Source: Solenopsis invicta (lineage: Eukaryota > Arthropoda > Insecta > Hymenoptera > Formicidae). From it: 64,000 nt of DNA. The notes below the pieces were generated by a model. That model had not been told where the DNA came from. It saw only the letters and a program-made list of their open reading frames with translations, and did no database searches. This document shows positions 24,071-36,403 of the stretch, piece by piece. Location of the stretch: positions 16,728,329-16,792,328 of the forward strand of contig NC_052677.1 in the NCBI RefSeq assembly GCF_016802725.1, written 5' to 3'. How positions within the stretch are numbered: position 1 is the stretch's first letter; each line of letters starts with the position of its first letter. Position numbers and translations under genes: made by a program.

Positions 24071-24143
24071 CAAGCTTCGTTGATTGGCTTACAATCCGAT
24101 GCTTTTTAGACTGACGTAGCTAGCAGCCAATCATCGAAGCTTG
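24071..24143. promoter_or_regulatory. Mirrored CCAAT-type inverted repeat upstream of UTP15
   Basis: CAAGCTTCGTTGATTGGCT at 24071-24089 is the reverse complement of AGCCAATCATCGAAGCTTG at 24125-24143 with one mismatch, separated by 35 bp. Each arm carries a CCAAT box facing the other. It lies 107-179 bp upstream of the UTP15 start codon, where CCAAT boxes normally act. It could be a pair of NF-Y-type sites or the remnant of a small hairpin transposon. Confidence 0.5.
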
Positions 24144-24307
24144 CTGTTCGTTCAAAATTTAACACTGTTTTTCGCGTGACCGATTGATTCGTTTCGTCGT
24201 ATTGTATCGACGATAATTTACGCGAATGCAATGGAAACGAGGTGCAAATACCGAATTGTACAGCGCAGGCCCGGACGCGTTTGTTTCCGGATTCAACGGA
24301 AAATGGG

Positions 24308-24640
24308 TCATTCTTGTTTGTGCCGGCAAGTAGATCGGTCGATCGCTTGTGAGAGTCGTGCCGATCTTATGATAATAACGTCGTTGTAATTAGTCGTCGT
24401 CGGAATCAAATAAAGTGCTTGTCCGTTTTTCAGTACACTATCTTTGTGCTTTCTCGCCCTGCCTGATCCAACAGGAGTCACGGTTATAGGAGTCGGCACG
24501 TGTCGTAAAGTCGAAGCAATTACGTCGAGTTGAACCTTGTCGGAGTCGTCGAATCGTATTTGAAATAAGTCAAACTGTCGCGTTGAAACGGCCGAGATCA
24601 GAGTGTCGTCGTGTCGGAGATTTGAAACTTTCAGTACCAT
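24308..24640 (-). CDS. Hypothetical 110-aa open frame, unsupported by homology
   Basis: An ATG-initiated single-exon minus-strand frame of 110 codons, beginning MVLKVSNLRHDDTL. It has balanced composition, a hydrophilic profile, and no signal peptide or membrane segment. It lies upstream of UTP15 on the same strand, in a moderately CpG-rich region. I do not recognise it. Opposite-strand frames overlap it, and it may simply be a chance frame in promoter DNA. Confidence 0.18.
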   Translation of the reverse strand: MVLKVSNLRHDDTLISAVSTRQFDLFQIRFDDSDKVQLDVIASTLRHVPTPITVTPVGSGRARKHKDSVLKNGQALYLIPTTTNYNDVIIIRSARLSQAIDRSTCRHKQE

Positions 24641-25399
24641 GGTACGTCGAAAGCGAAATGTCAAGCGTTCGTGCCAATATCCGTCGTGTCGCGTTCAATC
24701 ACGTTCAATCTTTTCAATTGTTTCGCATCATATTCGTTATCTACTCGTATCCCGAGTTTCAGACGCGTGTGAGTACCAAGTGTTTCGAGAGTGCCGAAAA
24801 TGATCGCACATTCGTATGAATCAAGACGAATCGTCGTGATGAGGATCTTGGACAGACTCGAACATTCGAGAACTGCGGCCGAGACGAAGCTGGACGAAGC
24901 GACCAGCGGCGAACGGTGAGTCAATTTGTATTCGCCCCTACAATTTGATATTTGTGCCTCGTCCCCATTGCATTCGCGTAAATGTTCATTGGTACAGTAA
25001 GACGAGACGAATGAATTGGAATGAATCGGTCTCGCGAAAGCGATTAGGAACGATTTGAAGTTGATGTTTGTGTATGCGCGCTTGGCGCTTCCTTCGCCAA
25101 GTGTGCCGACAGTCGGGCGGCGTAACATTGGCATCGTAGTGTATATTCACGTTGTAGAGATGGCGTCGTATCAGCTAAATCGAGAGCATGGCCACTCTCA
25201 GGCTTCTCTCTCTGGTTAGAACCAATCATATTAAAGAATTTTGCACAATTGCATAGTTCCTTTATCTGTTGAACGCAACCAATCTATAGGCCTGTTCGTG
25301 TTGCTGCCCTTTTTGCATTCAATATCTTCATCGTCTCTCTCTTTCCTACGGTCGAATATACATTTTATCTCATCACGAGAGTGCAAAAATTTTTAGGGA

Positions 25400-26205
25400 T
25401 TTCAAGCAACTCGAACAAACCTATTCTCACCATCCCCATTATGTGCGTGACGTTACATTTCTTTACGCCACGAACTACAGCAATCGCAGGGTGGAGGGAG
25501 GGAATTTAAATGACCCGGGCGACTCGAGGGAACGGGAGGGGGGGGAACGCCAGGCTGATGTTGACAGTTGCCGTAGTGCACGTGGTGGAAAACCATTGTA
25601 AATCATCGCGCACGACTGACGTGCCGATCATTTTTGTCATGCTGTCGCGATAAACAGCTCACCGTGCCTCCCCCTCTTGCCCCACTCGGACGCCCGTTCC
25701 GCCGGGATCGGTGTGCGTCGACGGTGTATCGGCTGGCCTCTCGGGTTATCGAGGCGCTGAAGCGTCGCCTTCAACATGGCGGTGCCGTTCGTGCAGTCAC
25801 CCCGTGCGTTTCTCCGCTCATCATGACCACGGTGGATCGTACTGGCCGCGCATCGTCTCACCGCAGTTCCAGTCGCACGGCACTCGAGATCGAGCGAGAT
25901 CGTCGCCCGTGAGGAGCATACGACGGGCGTGCGAGATCGCGCAACGCATCATCCTGCGATACGTCAAGAGCGTGCATCGAGGAACGGACATCAGTCCCCG
26001 ACGAACAGTTGACCTTCCTTTATAGAGCGCAAAGCTGCGTGTGCCGAGCCAACAGAAGAGACGCAACAGAGCTGTCCAGCTCGTGTAAGCCCGTGTGTTT
26101 CAAGTGGAAGAGGCGGAGCAATGCTTGTGGCTCGACCGTCGTAAATCGTCATTGTCGTGACTCTCCCCATTGTCCGCGTACGAAGAAACTGTAATTATTG
26201 AAACG
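25400..26205 (+). promoter_or_regulatory. CpG-rich promoter and probable untranslated first exon of DCAF12
   Basis: This GC-rich block ends in a clean GTAAGC donor at 26206 on the plus strand. The next plus-strand gene is DCAF12, whose coding start at 28093 is preceded by an acceptor-like TATTGTAG near 28069. The simplest reading is an untranslated first exon joined to the coding exon across a 1.9-kb intron. Frames of 60-100 codons on both strands inside the block lack support. The join is inference. Confidence 0.4.
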
Positions 26206-28092
26206 GTAAGCAACGGTAAAAAAAAGGGGGCAAAAGACTCCTTTTTACTTAGATTTTTTTATCGGAGTCGTTTATCGTCAGAAATTTCGGAGTCACTGTT
26301 ATGTACACGCGCTGCGGAGATGTTATCTAGTCAAAACAAGCGCCCCCAAGCAAACGTTTCAGACCTGTCTGAGGATAAAGAAAAAAATAAACATCCTGAG
26401 TCATATAGAAAAAAACGTTCTAATTCCTTCTGCCCATTTTTTTCTTTTCTTCAAAGTTTCTTTGTTCGAATGTCATTAAATAACATCTATGGTATATTGT
26501 TATACATCTTTATTTGGCAATTTCTGGAATGTAAATGTTCATCGTTTACATTTTGGTATTTACATTGTATTTACATAGAAATGCTAATTTTTGCATGTTC
26601 TTATCTAAGCATTGCCAATTCTTTGTTGAAATTGTTCTGAATTTATTTTGAAAGTCTTTTAAAAATTTAATTTGAAAAAAAATTGTTTTTGTACAATAGA
26701 TATAATAAATATTATTTTATGATTAAACTTTTTTTATGTTTTTAAACTGAATTTTCCATTTATTTTAGATTGTTAAATTTACTAATTATTAATAATTATT
26801 AATTATTCCTAAAATGTAGTTTTAAAAATTTAAATTGAAGAAAAGAGAAAATGGATTTTATATAATAGATATAACACGATATTATTCTAAGTGTATATAA
26901 ATAATTCTTATGATTATTTTTTTTTATGTATACTAAGTGTACCTAAATAATATAATTTTCATAAACATTTTTTAAAAATGTATACTAATTGAATTTTTCA
27001 TTGCTTAACTTGAAAAAGAAAGAAAGAAATTTGATTTTGTACAATAGATAATAAATATGTATATAAATAATTCTCGTAACCATTTTTTTAAATGTACACT
27101 AATTGAATTTTTCATTGATTATTTTAGATTGCAAGCTGCTTATTGGTGGTATATCTCGACAGATCTTGAATCAGCCTATTTATAAATAAAGCTACGTTTA
27201 TTGCATCTCTCACAATAGAGAGTGTCGACATTGATTGGAGAATTTGTACTTTATTTATTCTACAGAAACATAATCCAATCAATTACTTCCAAAGAGTTCT
27301 ATCAGTTTGCAAGAGAAACAGGGGTCATAGAATAATTAGTAAATATCTACTCTACTAAAATAACTCTTTCTAATAACTAGTTAGATTAATTTATGGAACA
27401 AGAAGGTTTTACAGATTTCTTTTTATATCCTAAAGATGGTAATGTGAAAATAAAGTAGATCCACTTTTATTAGCTACAAAAGAATTTAACTAATAATAGA
27501 AATATAAAATCTCTTTACAATATATTTCTCTTTACAGATATAATAGTTAAAATATATAATCAAAATATTAAAAAGAGAGTAAAAATTAAAAAAAGTCTGT
27601 CAAAAGCAATTTGATCAGATTTGCATTCAAATTTGTACACTGTGCCTCTTCATTTTATCGTTGTTAGTTATCTTCCTTGCGCAAGAGAAACCAGGCTTCT
27701 TGCGAGTTTCTCAAAATCTTTTTGAAGTATCTTAGATACTTTTGAAGTATCTATATATTGCAATTTAAAAGTGAATTTATTGATTAGTCTCATTGCAGTC
27801 TGCCAAAATTTTGTAAGTAAATAAATAGTTAAATAAAACAAATAGAACAAGCAAAGAAGGAAGAAAAAAAAACGTTAAACTTAGCTAATACCTCGCAAGA
27901 GACTGCTTATATATAGTAAAAGAAATATTGTTCAAGTTGCATGTTGCCAATATACGATCTTTTTTTCTTTATTTGACATAAATAATAATTATTGCTCTTC
28001 TTTGTTTAATAAAATTTTCTGTTCAATAATAATACCCCGTGTTCCTTGCAAGTTGCCTGAATATTGTAGTCTATTAAACTTTTAATATAATA
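26206..28092 (+). other. AT-rich interval before DCAF12 coding start (probable intron)
   Basis: No coding feature is well supported. An open stretch at 26,218-26,640 contains an ATG-initiated segment (MLSSQNKRPQ, from about 26320) that is Lys/Ser-rich and then becomes hydrophobic low-complexity sequence. It is probably not coding. Positions 26,650-27,120 carry several similar AT-rich segments (TTGTACAATAGATATAATA blocks), suggesting local duplication. Confidence 0.35.
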
Positions 28093-30645
28093 ATGGCTGA
28101 GACACAAAGAATGACTGTGTATGGGAGGCATCCTCCATGTGCCAATGGCAGCAGGCTGGACGAGCGTCGGGCTAAGAGGTAAAAAGCATTAATATAAAGT
28201 TAATTTTAACTTTATGCCATAACTGAATTGTCTGTGTTCTTTCAGATTGGCATTACGACACGAGAGAAATAGGAAGCCGGACAAGCCGGATGATTTTGTA
28301 TGTTACGAATCGAGCGACGACGAGGCTGAGACGGTGACCGAGGGCAAGCAATTTCTGAGAACGTCCTTCAACTTTGTGGATTACGTGCGCGCACGCGAGA
28401 CGAATACGCGCGAAGTGCGGAATATCAATCAAGAATACGGATCTCGTCATATATTGACACACGATCTGTTTAAAGAATACTCTGTCAGTCTGAACAACAT
28501 GAACAAAGTATTTTGTTCTCAGTGGTTGAGTGATAGACAAGTGGTATTTGGTACAAAGTGCAATAAGCTTATGGTTTACGACGTAGCGACGCAGAAACTA
28601 GATCAGATTCCATCTCTTCATGGAAGACAGCTCAGTCCAGGAGGTAACGTTATGCCAGAGCAGCAATGTGGTATTCATTCCGTTCAAATCAATCCTTCGA
28701 GGTGATTTCACTTTTTTCTTCTCAACATTCAAAGAACTAAAAACTTCCGAATTTGTATACATTAATCTGTCTTTGCTTTATAGAACTCTTTTATCCACTG
28801 GAGCGAGAAATAGTAACGAAATAGCGATATACAGATTACCGACTTTGGATCCAGTTTGCGTCGGCGAAAGCGGCCACAGGGATTGGGTGTTCGACATGTG
28901 TTGGTTGGACGATGAATTTTTAGTGTCGGGCTCTAGAGACACGAAAATGGCTCTGTGGCGTATTGATAGTGATCTCGCTGAAGCTCCCGATAAAGCGGAT
29001 GTGCCTACACATAGGTAGAAAAATATACAATTCAGAATTTGATCTTTTCTGTTAGATTAAAAGAGAAAAATTAGAACGATTTTTTTAATGTTGTACATCA
29101 AAGTAGATTTATTATTTTTTTTTTTTTTAATTCAATGTCTTTACAGTGAGATACTAGAAACTTGGTAATATAGGATCAGAAATAATTGTCGTTATTAATA
29201 TTATTTTTATATAATTTTTTTATTATTAATGCTATTATTTTTTTAGGAAATAATTATTAATTATTATATAATTTTTAATAATTATTACTTTTATTTAGAT
29301 TGATTCAACCTGTTTGCGTGAAGGAATGCAAATCTGCGCAGAAAGTGCGTGCACTAGCATTCAACAAAGCGTACAAGGAAATTGCGGCGTTGACCCTCAA
29401 TAGCTTTATACATATCTGGTCGGCCGAATCCTTTAAACAGAAAATATCTAGAAAACTGCCAGCCTGCCAGGAAAACGTTTGTCTCGCTGTCCAAGATGAT
29501 GGTGTTTACGCAATTGGATGTAGGTCTTACACTCTTCTGTTGGATGCACGTACATTGCAACCAATTAAAAAAATACCATCAAGGTAAATAAAAAAAAATA
29601 TTTTTTTAGTATATTACAAACTCACTTAACCGCTTCGTGCACTAGCCCGAGATAACTCGGGATTATGAATCGCGCTTTTTTCCGCGCGCCCAAATTATCT
29701 CTGGAGGCTGAAATCAAAGAGGAATAATTTTCTCTAGCCCGAACATTCTCGTGCAAAGCGTGTAAATAGAGTGGGGTATTGTTGAGTCGAGAGTTTAGAA
29801 AAGTCATTAAAAAATTGGTGAATTTTTTAACTCTTATTTGTCAAAAAATTGGCGCATGAAGCGGTTAATAACCAATAAATTTTTGTGGATACAGATATGT
29901 AGATAAGATATTATTGGCCTTACTTAATAATTGTTAATAACCAACAAATTTTTGGATACAGATATAGCGGCTGTGGCATTAGATCAGCAAGCTTTCAAGG
30001 ATCTGTTCTAACTATCGGAACTGGTCTAGGAATGCTTATGTTTTATGATGTTAGAGCTCAAAAATATCTGGAATCTTCTATAAATTCTAATAGGACTGTC
30101 GTATTAAAAGCTTCGAAAGGATATGTGGTAATTCTACCTATGTTACATCTTTTAATTCACATATTTGCAGTTGATAAATAATTAAATAATTGCATTTTAT
30201 AATGGCAAAAATATTACGAGATTATTCTTTTGATCACCATAATTTTTTTTTATTTAAATTAATTTTGGAATTAAATGTTTTTTAATCACAATATATACTT
30301 GTGCATTCAAAGTCATGTACTTATACTTTCATAGGAAAGTACTAATGACAATGGTAATCACACGCATGTGATTTTTTTAAACATTTTTTTAATTAAGTTT
30401 AACATTTATTTTGCATTTACATGTGTGTTCGATAATTCATTTTATATACTATTATAGAATACGATTTATTCTATTCATATTTATTCCAGTTTCCGGACGA
30501 GGAATATATAGATGGTTTTCAAAATGTGAAGTACACTCCCGCCATTTACACACACTGTTATGATGCATCAGGTACTCGATTATTTACGGCAGGTGGTCCA
30601 TTGCCCGCAAATCTGTATGGCAACTACGCAGGCTTATGGCAATGA
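28093..30645 (+). CDS. DCAF12: DDB1- and CUL4-associated factor 12
   Basis: Six exons (28093-28178, 28246-28701, 28784-29014, 29299-29583, 29962-30127, 30490-30645) join in phase to give 459 aa; human DCAF12 is 453 aa. DCAF12 is the substrate receptor of a CUL4-DDB1 ubiquitin ligase that recognises C-terminal di-glutamate degrons. Diagnostic blocks include NKVFCSQWLSDRQVVFGTKCN, CGIHSVQINPSRTLLSTGARN, IAIYRLPTLDPVCVGE-GHRDWVF, VSGSRDTKMALW, KVRALAFN, CQENVCLA, GCGIRSASFQGS, TIGTGLGMLMFYDVRAQ and the terminus YTHCYDASGTRLFTAGGPLPANLYGNYAGLW. These are the repeats of its WD40 beta-propeller. The N-terminus (MAETQRMTVYGRHPP) is family-variable. Intron 4 carries a TTAA-type MITE and a duplicated acceptor. 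Confidence 0.96.
29626..29868. mobile_element. TTAA-flanked MITE in DCAF12 intron 4 (piggyBac-like)
   Basis: The element starts TTAACCGCTTCGTGCAC and ends GCGCATGAAGCGGTTAA. The terminal inverted repeats are about 13-16 bp and the target site TTAA is present on both sides, as in piggyBac-type insertion. It is 243 bp with no transposase. An internal CCCGAGATAACTCGGG palindrome is visible. Confidence 0.7.
29866..29969 (+). repeat. Tandem duplication covering the exon 5 splice acceptor
   Basis: GTTAATAACCAATAAATTTTTGTGGATACAGATAT-type sequence at about 29865-29898 is repeated at about 29933-29967 just before and across the start of DCAF12 exon 5. Both copies contain GGATACAG followed by ATAT, so the real acceptor (AG at 29960-29961) has an upstream decoy. 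Use of the decoy would add a segment with stop codons. Confidence 0.55.
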
Positions 30646-30656
30646 AGATTTAAGCG

Positions 30657-30662
30657 AATAAA
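30657..30662 (+). promoter_or_regulatory. DCAF12 polyadenylation signal AATAAA
   Basis: A canonical AATAAA starting 12 bp after the TGA stop codon. Longer transcripts using later sites are possible. Confidence 0.5.
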
Positions 30663-33505
30663 ACAAGTATGATTGAATTACTAAATTAAATAATTAGGGT
30701 ATAAGTTGTATGTCGTGAAAGACTTGACTGTTCGATTATTTCAGAATTGTAAACTACATATGTGTTTAAAGTTTCTTATTAATTTAACGTTCTAAGTCTC
30801 GAAAAGACGATAAACTTGTCAACAAGATTTGTGAATTATTCAATTCATTAAGGCTCCTGTCTACTCACCGCGGTTATATTGAAAGCGTAACTTCATAAGT
30901 AAGAAATCACATGTAAAAATTTTATTCTTGGCATTCGTAAACAAAGAGAATTGATATAAAACAGAACAATGTGATTAAAACACTTGTAAAATACGAGTTA
31001 TATTTTCACATTGGAACACATAATAACGAAATGACACAAGATAAAATTTTATCGTCAACCTATCATGTTTCACGCCTATTAGTTCTAATTTTGTCCACGA
31101 TGATAGGTCAACGGAGTTCTCGGCTGAGGCGCCAGGAGTCTTAATTTTTTTTAGACGATGCTTAAGCTTACAATATGGACAATTTTTGTGTAGAAAATAT
31201 TTATTTCTGTAGTAATTTCATAATTTTGTTCTAGCGTGATTCAAATGTAAGGAACTTCAATTTTTTTTTGGTTTATATTAAAACAAAAACAATTTGGTGA
31301 AAAGATACATAAATAGCATAATATGATATGTGATAATTCAATTAATTTTAATAAGTGAATTAAAAAAATATTTGTTTTTTTTTCGCTAATCGGAAATTTT
31401 AAAAATCGGATATTTTTAAATTATGATGAATTACTTTTTCTAGAAATTGAATTTATTTATAAGTAAAAATATTAAATTATAATATAAAAGAATCAACGCT
31501 GGTCGCTATTTTATTACGAACAAATAATTCAAGAATAATATCAATTATATTTAAATATTACACAAGATGCCATTTTCACGTTCCATTAGCATCATTTGAT
31601 ATTTTGAGCGAATATGACGTAATTGAACATTTTTATATGACAATATTAAAATTTATAACACAAAGAAAGATGTAAGAAAAAAATTATTAGTAACTACGAG
31701 TGTAATAATTTTAAATTATTTTGATTTATTCTTAAATTATGTAAAAAATTATTGAATTTTTCAAAAAAGTACGTATTCATTTCTGCAATTTGTATTTCAA
31801 TCAAAATTAAACAGAAAAATACTGCTACAAAAACTTCACTATACATATATATACAATATACCTTGGTTATATTTCCTAAATCATTGTAATATTATAAAAA
31901 ATGTGTGACAATGTTAAATTATTTCAAAATGTTATATCTATGAAAGCAATTGCTATCTACAAATATTTCTTATCAGATATTTTATTTTTAATAATTGAAT
32001 CGGAAATGATAAAGATATCAGATGATATGTGGAATTTTATGTTTAAAAAGGTGAAAATGTGATTTGTAATTTCTGCATGCAATTATATATGCATTATACG
32101 CATTGTTACAGTTTTTTGAATGTTGATTATAATATAATTGGAAATCATAAAATTGCAAATCACAAAAATTTTCTACAAGAAAATTTGTCTCTAATTTAAT
32201 TTACAGTGAATATGATATATTATTTATATATCGTATATATATTTACGCTACATATGACAGAAAAAAATTGTCAACGAACATTTTATAGTGACGATTAAGT
32301 TTCACCGAACTTATTGAGTGGAGGTTGAAACACTGGCCTGAAAACAGCAACACGCAATGAATTTTGTTTAGTATATACTTATTTTAGCGTAACGATACCA
32401 CAATTTTGACCTACATATTACTATCTTGTATATTATAAATTAATACCGCAAGGAAAATCCCCTGGCTGGCATCAGTTTTTTACTACAATTAACTACGAAG
32501 TGTCCGACGAATGTTATTTAGAAGAATAATAGCTTAAACAAGGAGATTCTAAATACATCAGTAGCACAATAATCTAGGAATATGTTCACCTAGGAATACA
32601 TATTTTATATTTATTCATCTTTATTACTTAGCTTCGAATTAGTTATTAGTTGTATTTTTCCGTCAGCGTTTGGAGTTTAAATATTGAGTTTAATACGAGT
32701 ATAATCTGGCTGTTCAAGTTTGACCAAGCTGGTTTGATCAAGCGTGACGCTTAGCTCTCATCACGTCTGGCGCACGTTGGAGAATATTATGGAATTAAGC
32801 GCGTGCATTTAGTAACAAAAAAAAGCGTCGACCTGTGATTATGTAAAAATGCCGCGTTTGTTGTGTGCAATCGAAAATAGCATTTGTTTCTATTATACGC
32901 TTCATATGCTGTATTCCCCATCGTCATCTCGTCAAGTATCTTACAACGTTAGAGTTCGACGATTTTTAGTCGAACACGCTCAAACACGATTCAGGAAGTA
33001 AGCTCCCCCCTCGATTTAGCATATAAATATGCTGTGTAACGCGGCGTTACTTAAGCGAGATAAGATTCACCTAATTGAACGCATCAGTCGTCGCGAGTGC
33101 CGCAATTTGCGCATTCTAGTATAGGGTAGCACATTTACGAAGCGAAGAAATCCAGCAGCAATGAAACATTAAACCGTCATAGTACGTAACAAGCATGTAT
33201 GTTAATAAAATATATTCCCGACCTGCATATTTATGAAAGTGAGAATGAGAGAGAGAAAGAGAGAGAGAGAGAGAGAAAGATTGCAAGTTGTTAACGTATA
33301 ATAATTATAGGGTCTCACAATATTACGATAAGATAGATAAATGTGTGCATTGTATCCGATAGCTCTGTAGTTACACCGATACACGTTCATCTCTCTATGT
33401 AAACGAGCCGATATACATACATACATAGGATTTTCACTGAAGGATGTGAGGTTGGGCATTTATTTCGTAAAAAAAAAAACAAGAGTAAAGAGAGGATCCG
33501 TCATT
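30663..33505. other. AT-rich intergenic sequence, no gene seen
   Basis: Nearly 3 kb of AT-rich sequence without supported coding regions. A GA microsatellite lies at 33247-33280. The left part may be DCAF12 3' untranslated sequence. Confidence 0.5.
33247..33280. repeat. GA microsatellite
   Basis: (GA)n tract with two AAAG interruptions. Confidence 0.9.
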
Positions 33506-33513
33506 GTTTAGCA

Positions 33514-33924
33514 CAGAGTTTCCCAAACTTATGTGAATCGCGACCCAGTTTTTAAAACAAAAACGTTTGCAATCTGTCTAACTTTAGGAATTATGAAAAA
33601 ACGAGCAGTCGGATGGCATAAATTGATTATTTATACTATAATACTTTCCCTTTTTAATTTTTTATTAAATATAATTATTTTATTTATTGAATATACTTTT
33701 ATTTTATTTCAAAATGTGAAAATGTTAAGCATATTTTCTATTTTATTGATATATTATTTTTAATATTTTAGTTCAAAGCAAATTATTTTTATGTATAAGA
33801 AGTTTAATAATTATAGTTTGTTTCACAATTTGACTTTGATTCTTGTCATAACTAAAAAATTTTTCGCGATTCAAAATCTGTTCGCTCCATCAGTGGGTCA
33901 CGATCCATGTTCTGGGAATCCTTG
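33514..33924. mobile_element. hAT-type non-autonomous element
   Basis: The left end CAGAGTTTCCCAAACTTATG and the reverse complement of the right end, CAAGGATTCCCAGAACATGG, are inverted repeats of about 33 bp, and both continue into a CGCGACCC/CGTGACCC motif. This CAG-TTCCCA-(N)-CG-GACCC arrangement is typical of hAT/Charlie-family termini. Flanks GTTTAGCA (33506-33513) and GTTTAAAC (33925-33932) are a plausible degraded 8-bp target duplication. The 411-bp element has no transposase; the 76-codon frame inside is AT-rich filler. Confidence 0.7.
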
Positions 33925-33932
33925 GTTTAAAC

Positions 33933-36403
33933 GTATAATCGCAGAGAACAGCTAGCGTATCACACTATGCGTTCATAATGTGTACGATACTTATGAATAT
34001 TTGAATCCAATATTTTCCATGCCCGACATTTTACAGCGGCCCGAAATGCTGTATGTAAAAATTTGTGTCATACTCTCTCTCTCTGACAGGCGTTTAAATT
34101 GAATATTTTAACCATAACACACAACAGCATCTCTGATAGCCTATTTTTATAAATGAGCAATAGTCAACGGGTAGCTTCTCGAGAACCTTACTTGGCATCG
34201 TTTCACGTCCCCCCCCCCCCAGATTGTTTGGAAATGTACAAGACAAGCAGAAATTCGGATTTCAGACTGCTGCCACATCCGCTGCATTCTTGATTTGTAA
34301 CAAATAATATATAAATGACAAATTGATAATTTTATACTAGAAACACTCGTATACACGACAGTGCGGTTTGAATGTTTCAGTTCGTCGCGTTAAAAGCTGT
34401 TATCGTAACAGCGTGAACATAAAACTAACATAGTGGCAGGGTTTGAACAGTGACTTTTGATAATTTTTCATGACACACGACAAAAATACCTTTGCACGCG
34501 CACTGCAATTCGATCGAATGAGGAAAAACGACGGATGAACTTATATCATTGTGACTTTATATATGTGCGACTTCTATATCTATGTAAATAAATATAACCA
34601 AGCTCTTGAGACTGATACGTGGTTCTTTTTTTCAGGATGTAAACCGCAGCAGCGAATAACAAAAAAGACAAATGAGATTGATTTGTTAATAATTTATTAA
34701 CGGCATAGTACCCATACATCTCTTAATATTGACAATCATCACAAATAACGTGTAAAGTGGGTTGTACACCGCGTACAAAAGGCGCAAAATGTCGCTAAAG
34801 TTGTTTTCTTCTACGATTTCACCTATGCTAATAATCATCGGAATCGAATCGCGATGAAATCAGATATGTAGAAATTGTTTCTTTAATCGAGTGTGTTATA
34901 AAAAATGTGCACGTACAAGCAACAGCGCTAATAGTGGATTGTGTCCATCCCATCGGAACGCACATTCCAAGATTTTCACAAAGTGTGCGTTTCATTGTTT
35001 GCACGTGCACGAAGATGATCAATATATTTACTTTTAGCCTTTTTGAAGTTCGCATTTTATGAAACTGAGTGAGAAAAAATTGAAACGTAGCGCAACAAAA
35101 TCTTCATAAAATATCCGAAAGAATTCGCAAATATGATAAAAACATATTTCTTAAACATATAAATTACAGCTCTTTTAAAATTATACATTAAATAATTAAA
35201 TATGCTCTTAAGATCAAATCCTAACTTCGTCTCAGCGGTAATGTATCTAAAGAGGAATCGCAAGAACGGGAGATTACATAGAGCACAAAGATGTATCGCG
35301 TGACCATCGTCGACTTTTACTTCGACACGAGAGAAAGAGGAAATCCCTTGTTCGGGCAATTTATTATTACCCCACGCGACAGTACTGATACCATTACACG
35401 ATTTAAAATGAGAAAGACAATCTGTCTTATACATAGATATTTCGGGTTACTAGTCGTCAAACGGATCTTTACAATTTTTGGAAACGTTCTCCCTCTACTT
35501 TTATACTCATCGCGATAAACGCAAACCTATTTTACTGCGGAATTTCAACTTTGCGCGAGAATTCCTTTCAGCCGCAAACTAAGGCCTAATTCCGAGTTTG
35601 ATCCTAGAATATTTGAAAGATCGCTAGCTTTAATTGTTTCAGTGCTCGTTCTGTGATGGCTAGTTTCATTACGCGAATAGAATTTATCAGATTTACGACA
35701 AAAATATGGAATCTAATAAATTGGAAACAGAATCAACTTCATATAATAAATTAAAAATAAATTTAATAAATTTAAATAAAAAAAAGGAGACTTTTTGCTT
35801 GTAATATAACGAAAACAAAAGTCTTAAATCGAGTTAGACACCAAGCAGTTTAGAAAAATGTGCGACGGCTTTAGACTTAACGTTTTTCATCTTCTATCAT
35901 TCCCTAATACACATAATACTTATCTATTCCTTTTTGGTATGAATCGACAATCGATATCCTGCACGTAAATATACGCATATAATACATCAATTGCGCAACG
36001 CAGGTGACGCTGTGTCCTTAAAATAAGCGAAGTATGAGACAATTATTGCATAAATCAGTGAGCGAGTGGTCCGCATTGGGTATCCCGACCCGGCTACTGG
36101 GTGGGGGTGATCGCGAGCAAGAGACACTTTTTTTTTTTTTAATCTACCGCTACGAGATACTATACTGTCGTCACACTGAAAGTATGCAACACACGTTGCC
36201 TATTCGCCGTGAAATAAAGTGCAACGAAGCGCGCGTGTCCAACGGGTCGTCCGCTGCGTTCGTCGATCGAGCCATTATCGATCGCGATCGCGAGACTGCC
36301 GTGAGGACCGCTGAAGAGGACGGTCGTACGTCTGGCGATGGAACCGTGTTGTCGGCCGTCGACTCGGTTTTATTAACGTTGTGTGATTATCATTCTTGTA
36401 GAA
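33933..36403. other. Spacer and probable TNFAIP8-like 3' untranslated region
   Basis: No coding gene is supported. A run of 12 cytosines lies at 34209-34220. The CpG-rich part next to the stop codon (about 36,050-36,400) is probably 3' untranslated sequence of the minus-strand TNFAIP8-like gene. The 133-codon plus-strand frame there is antisense to it. A 125-codon minus-strand frame at 35057-35434 shows no recognisable domain. Confidence 0.4.

Noticed and set aside
26170..26640. 156-codon plus-strand frame
   Set aside because: It begins at a TTG that lies before the GTAAGC donor, reads through that donor and ends in hydrophobic low-complexity sequence.
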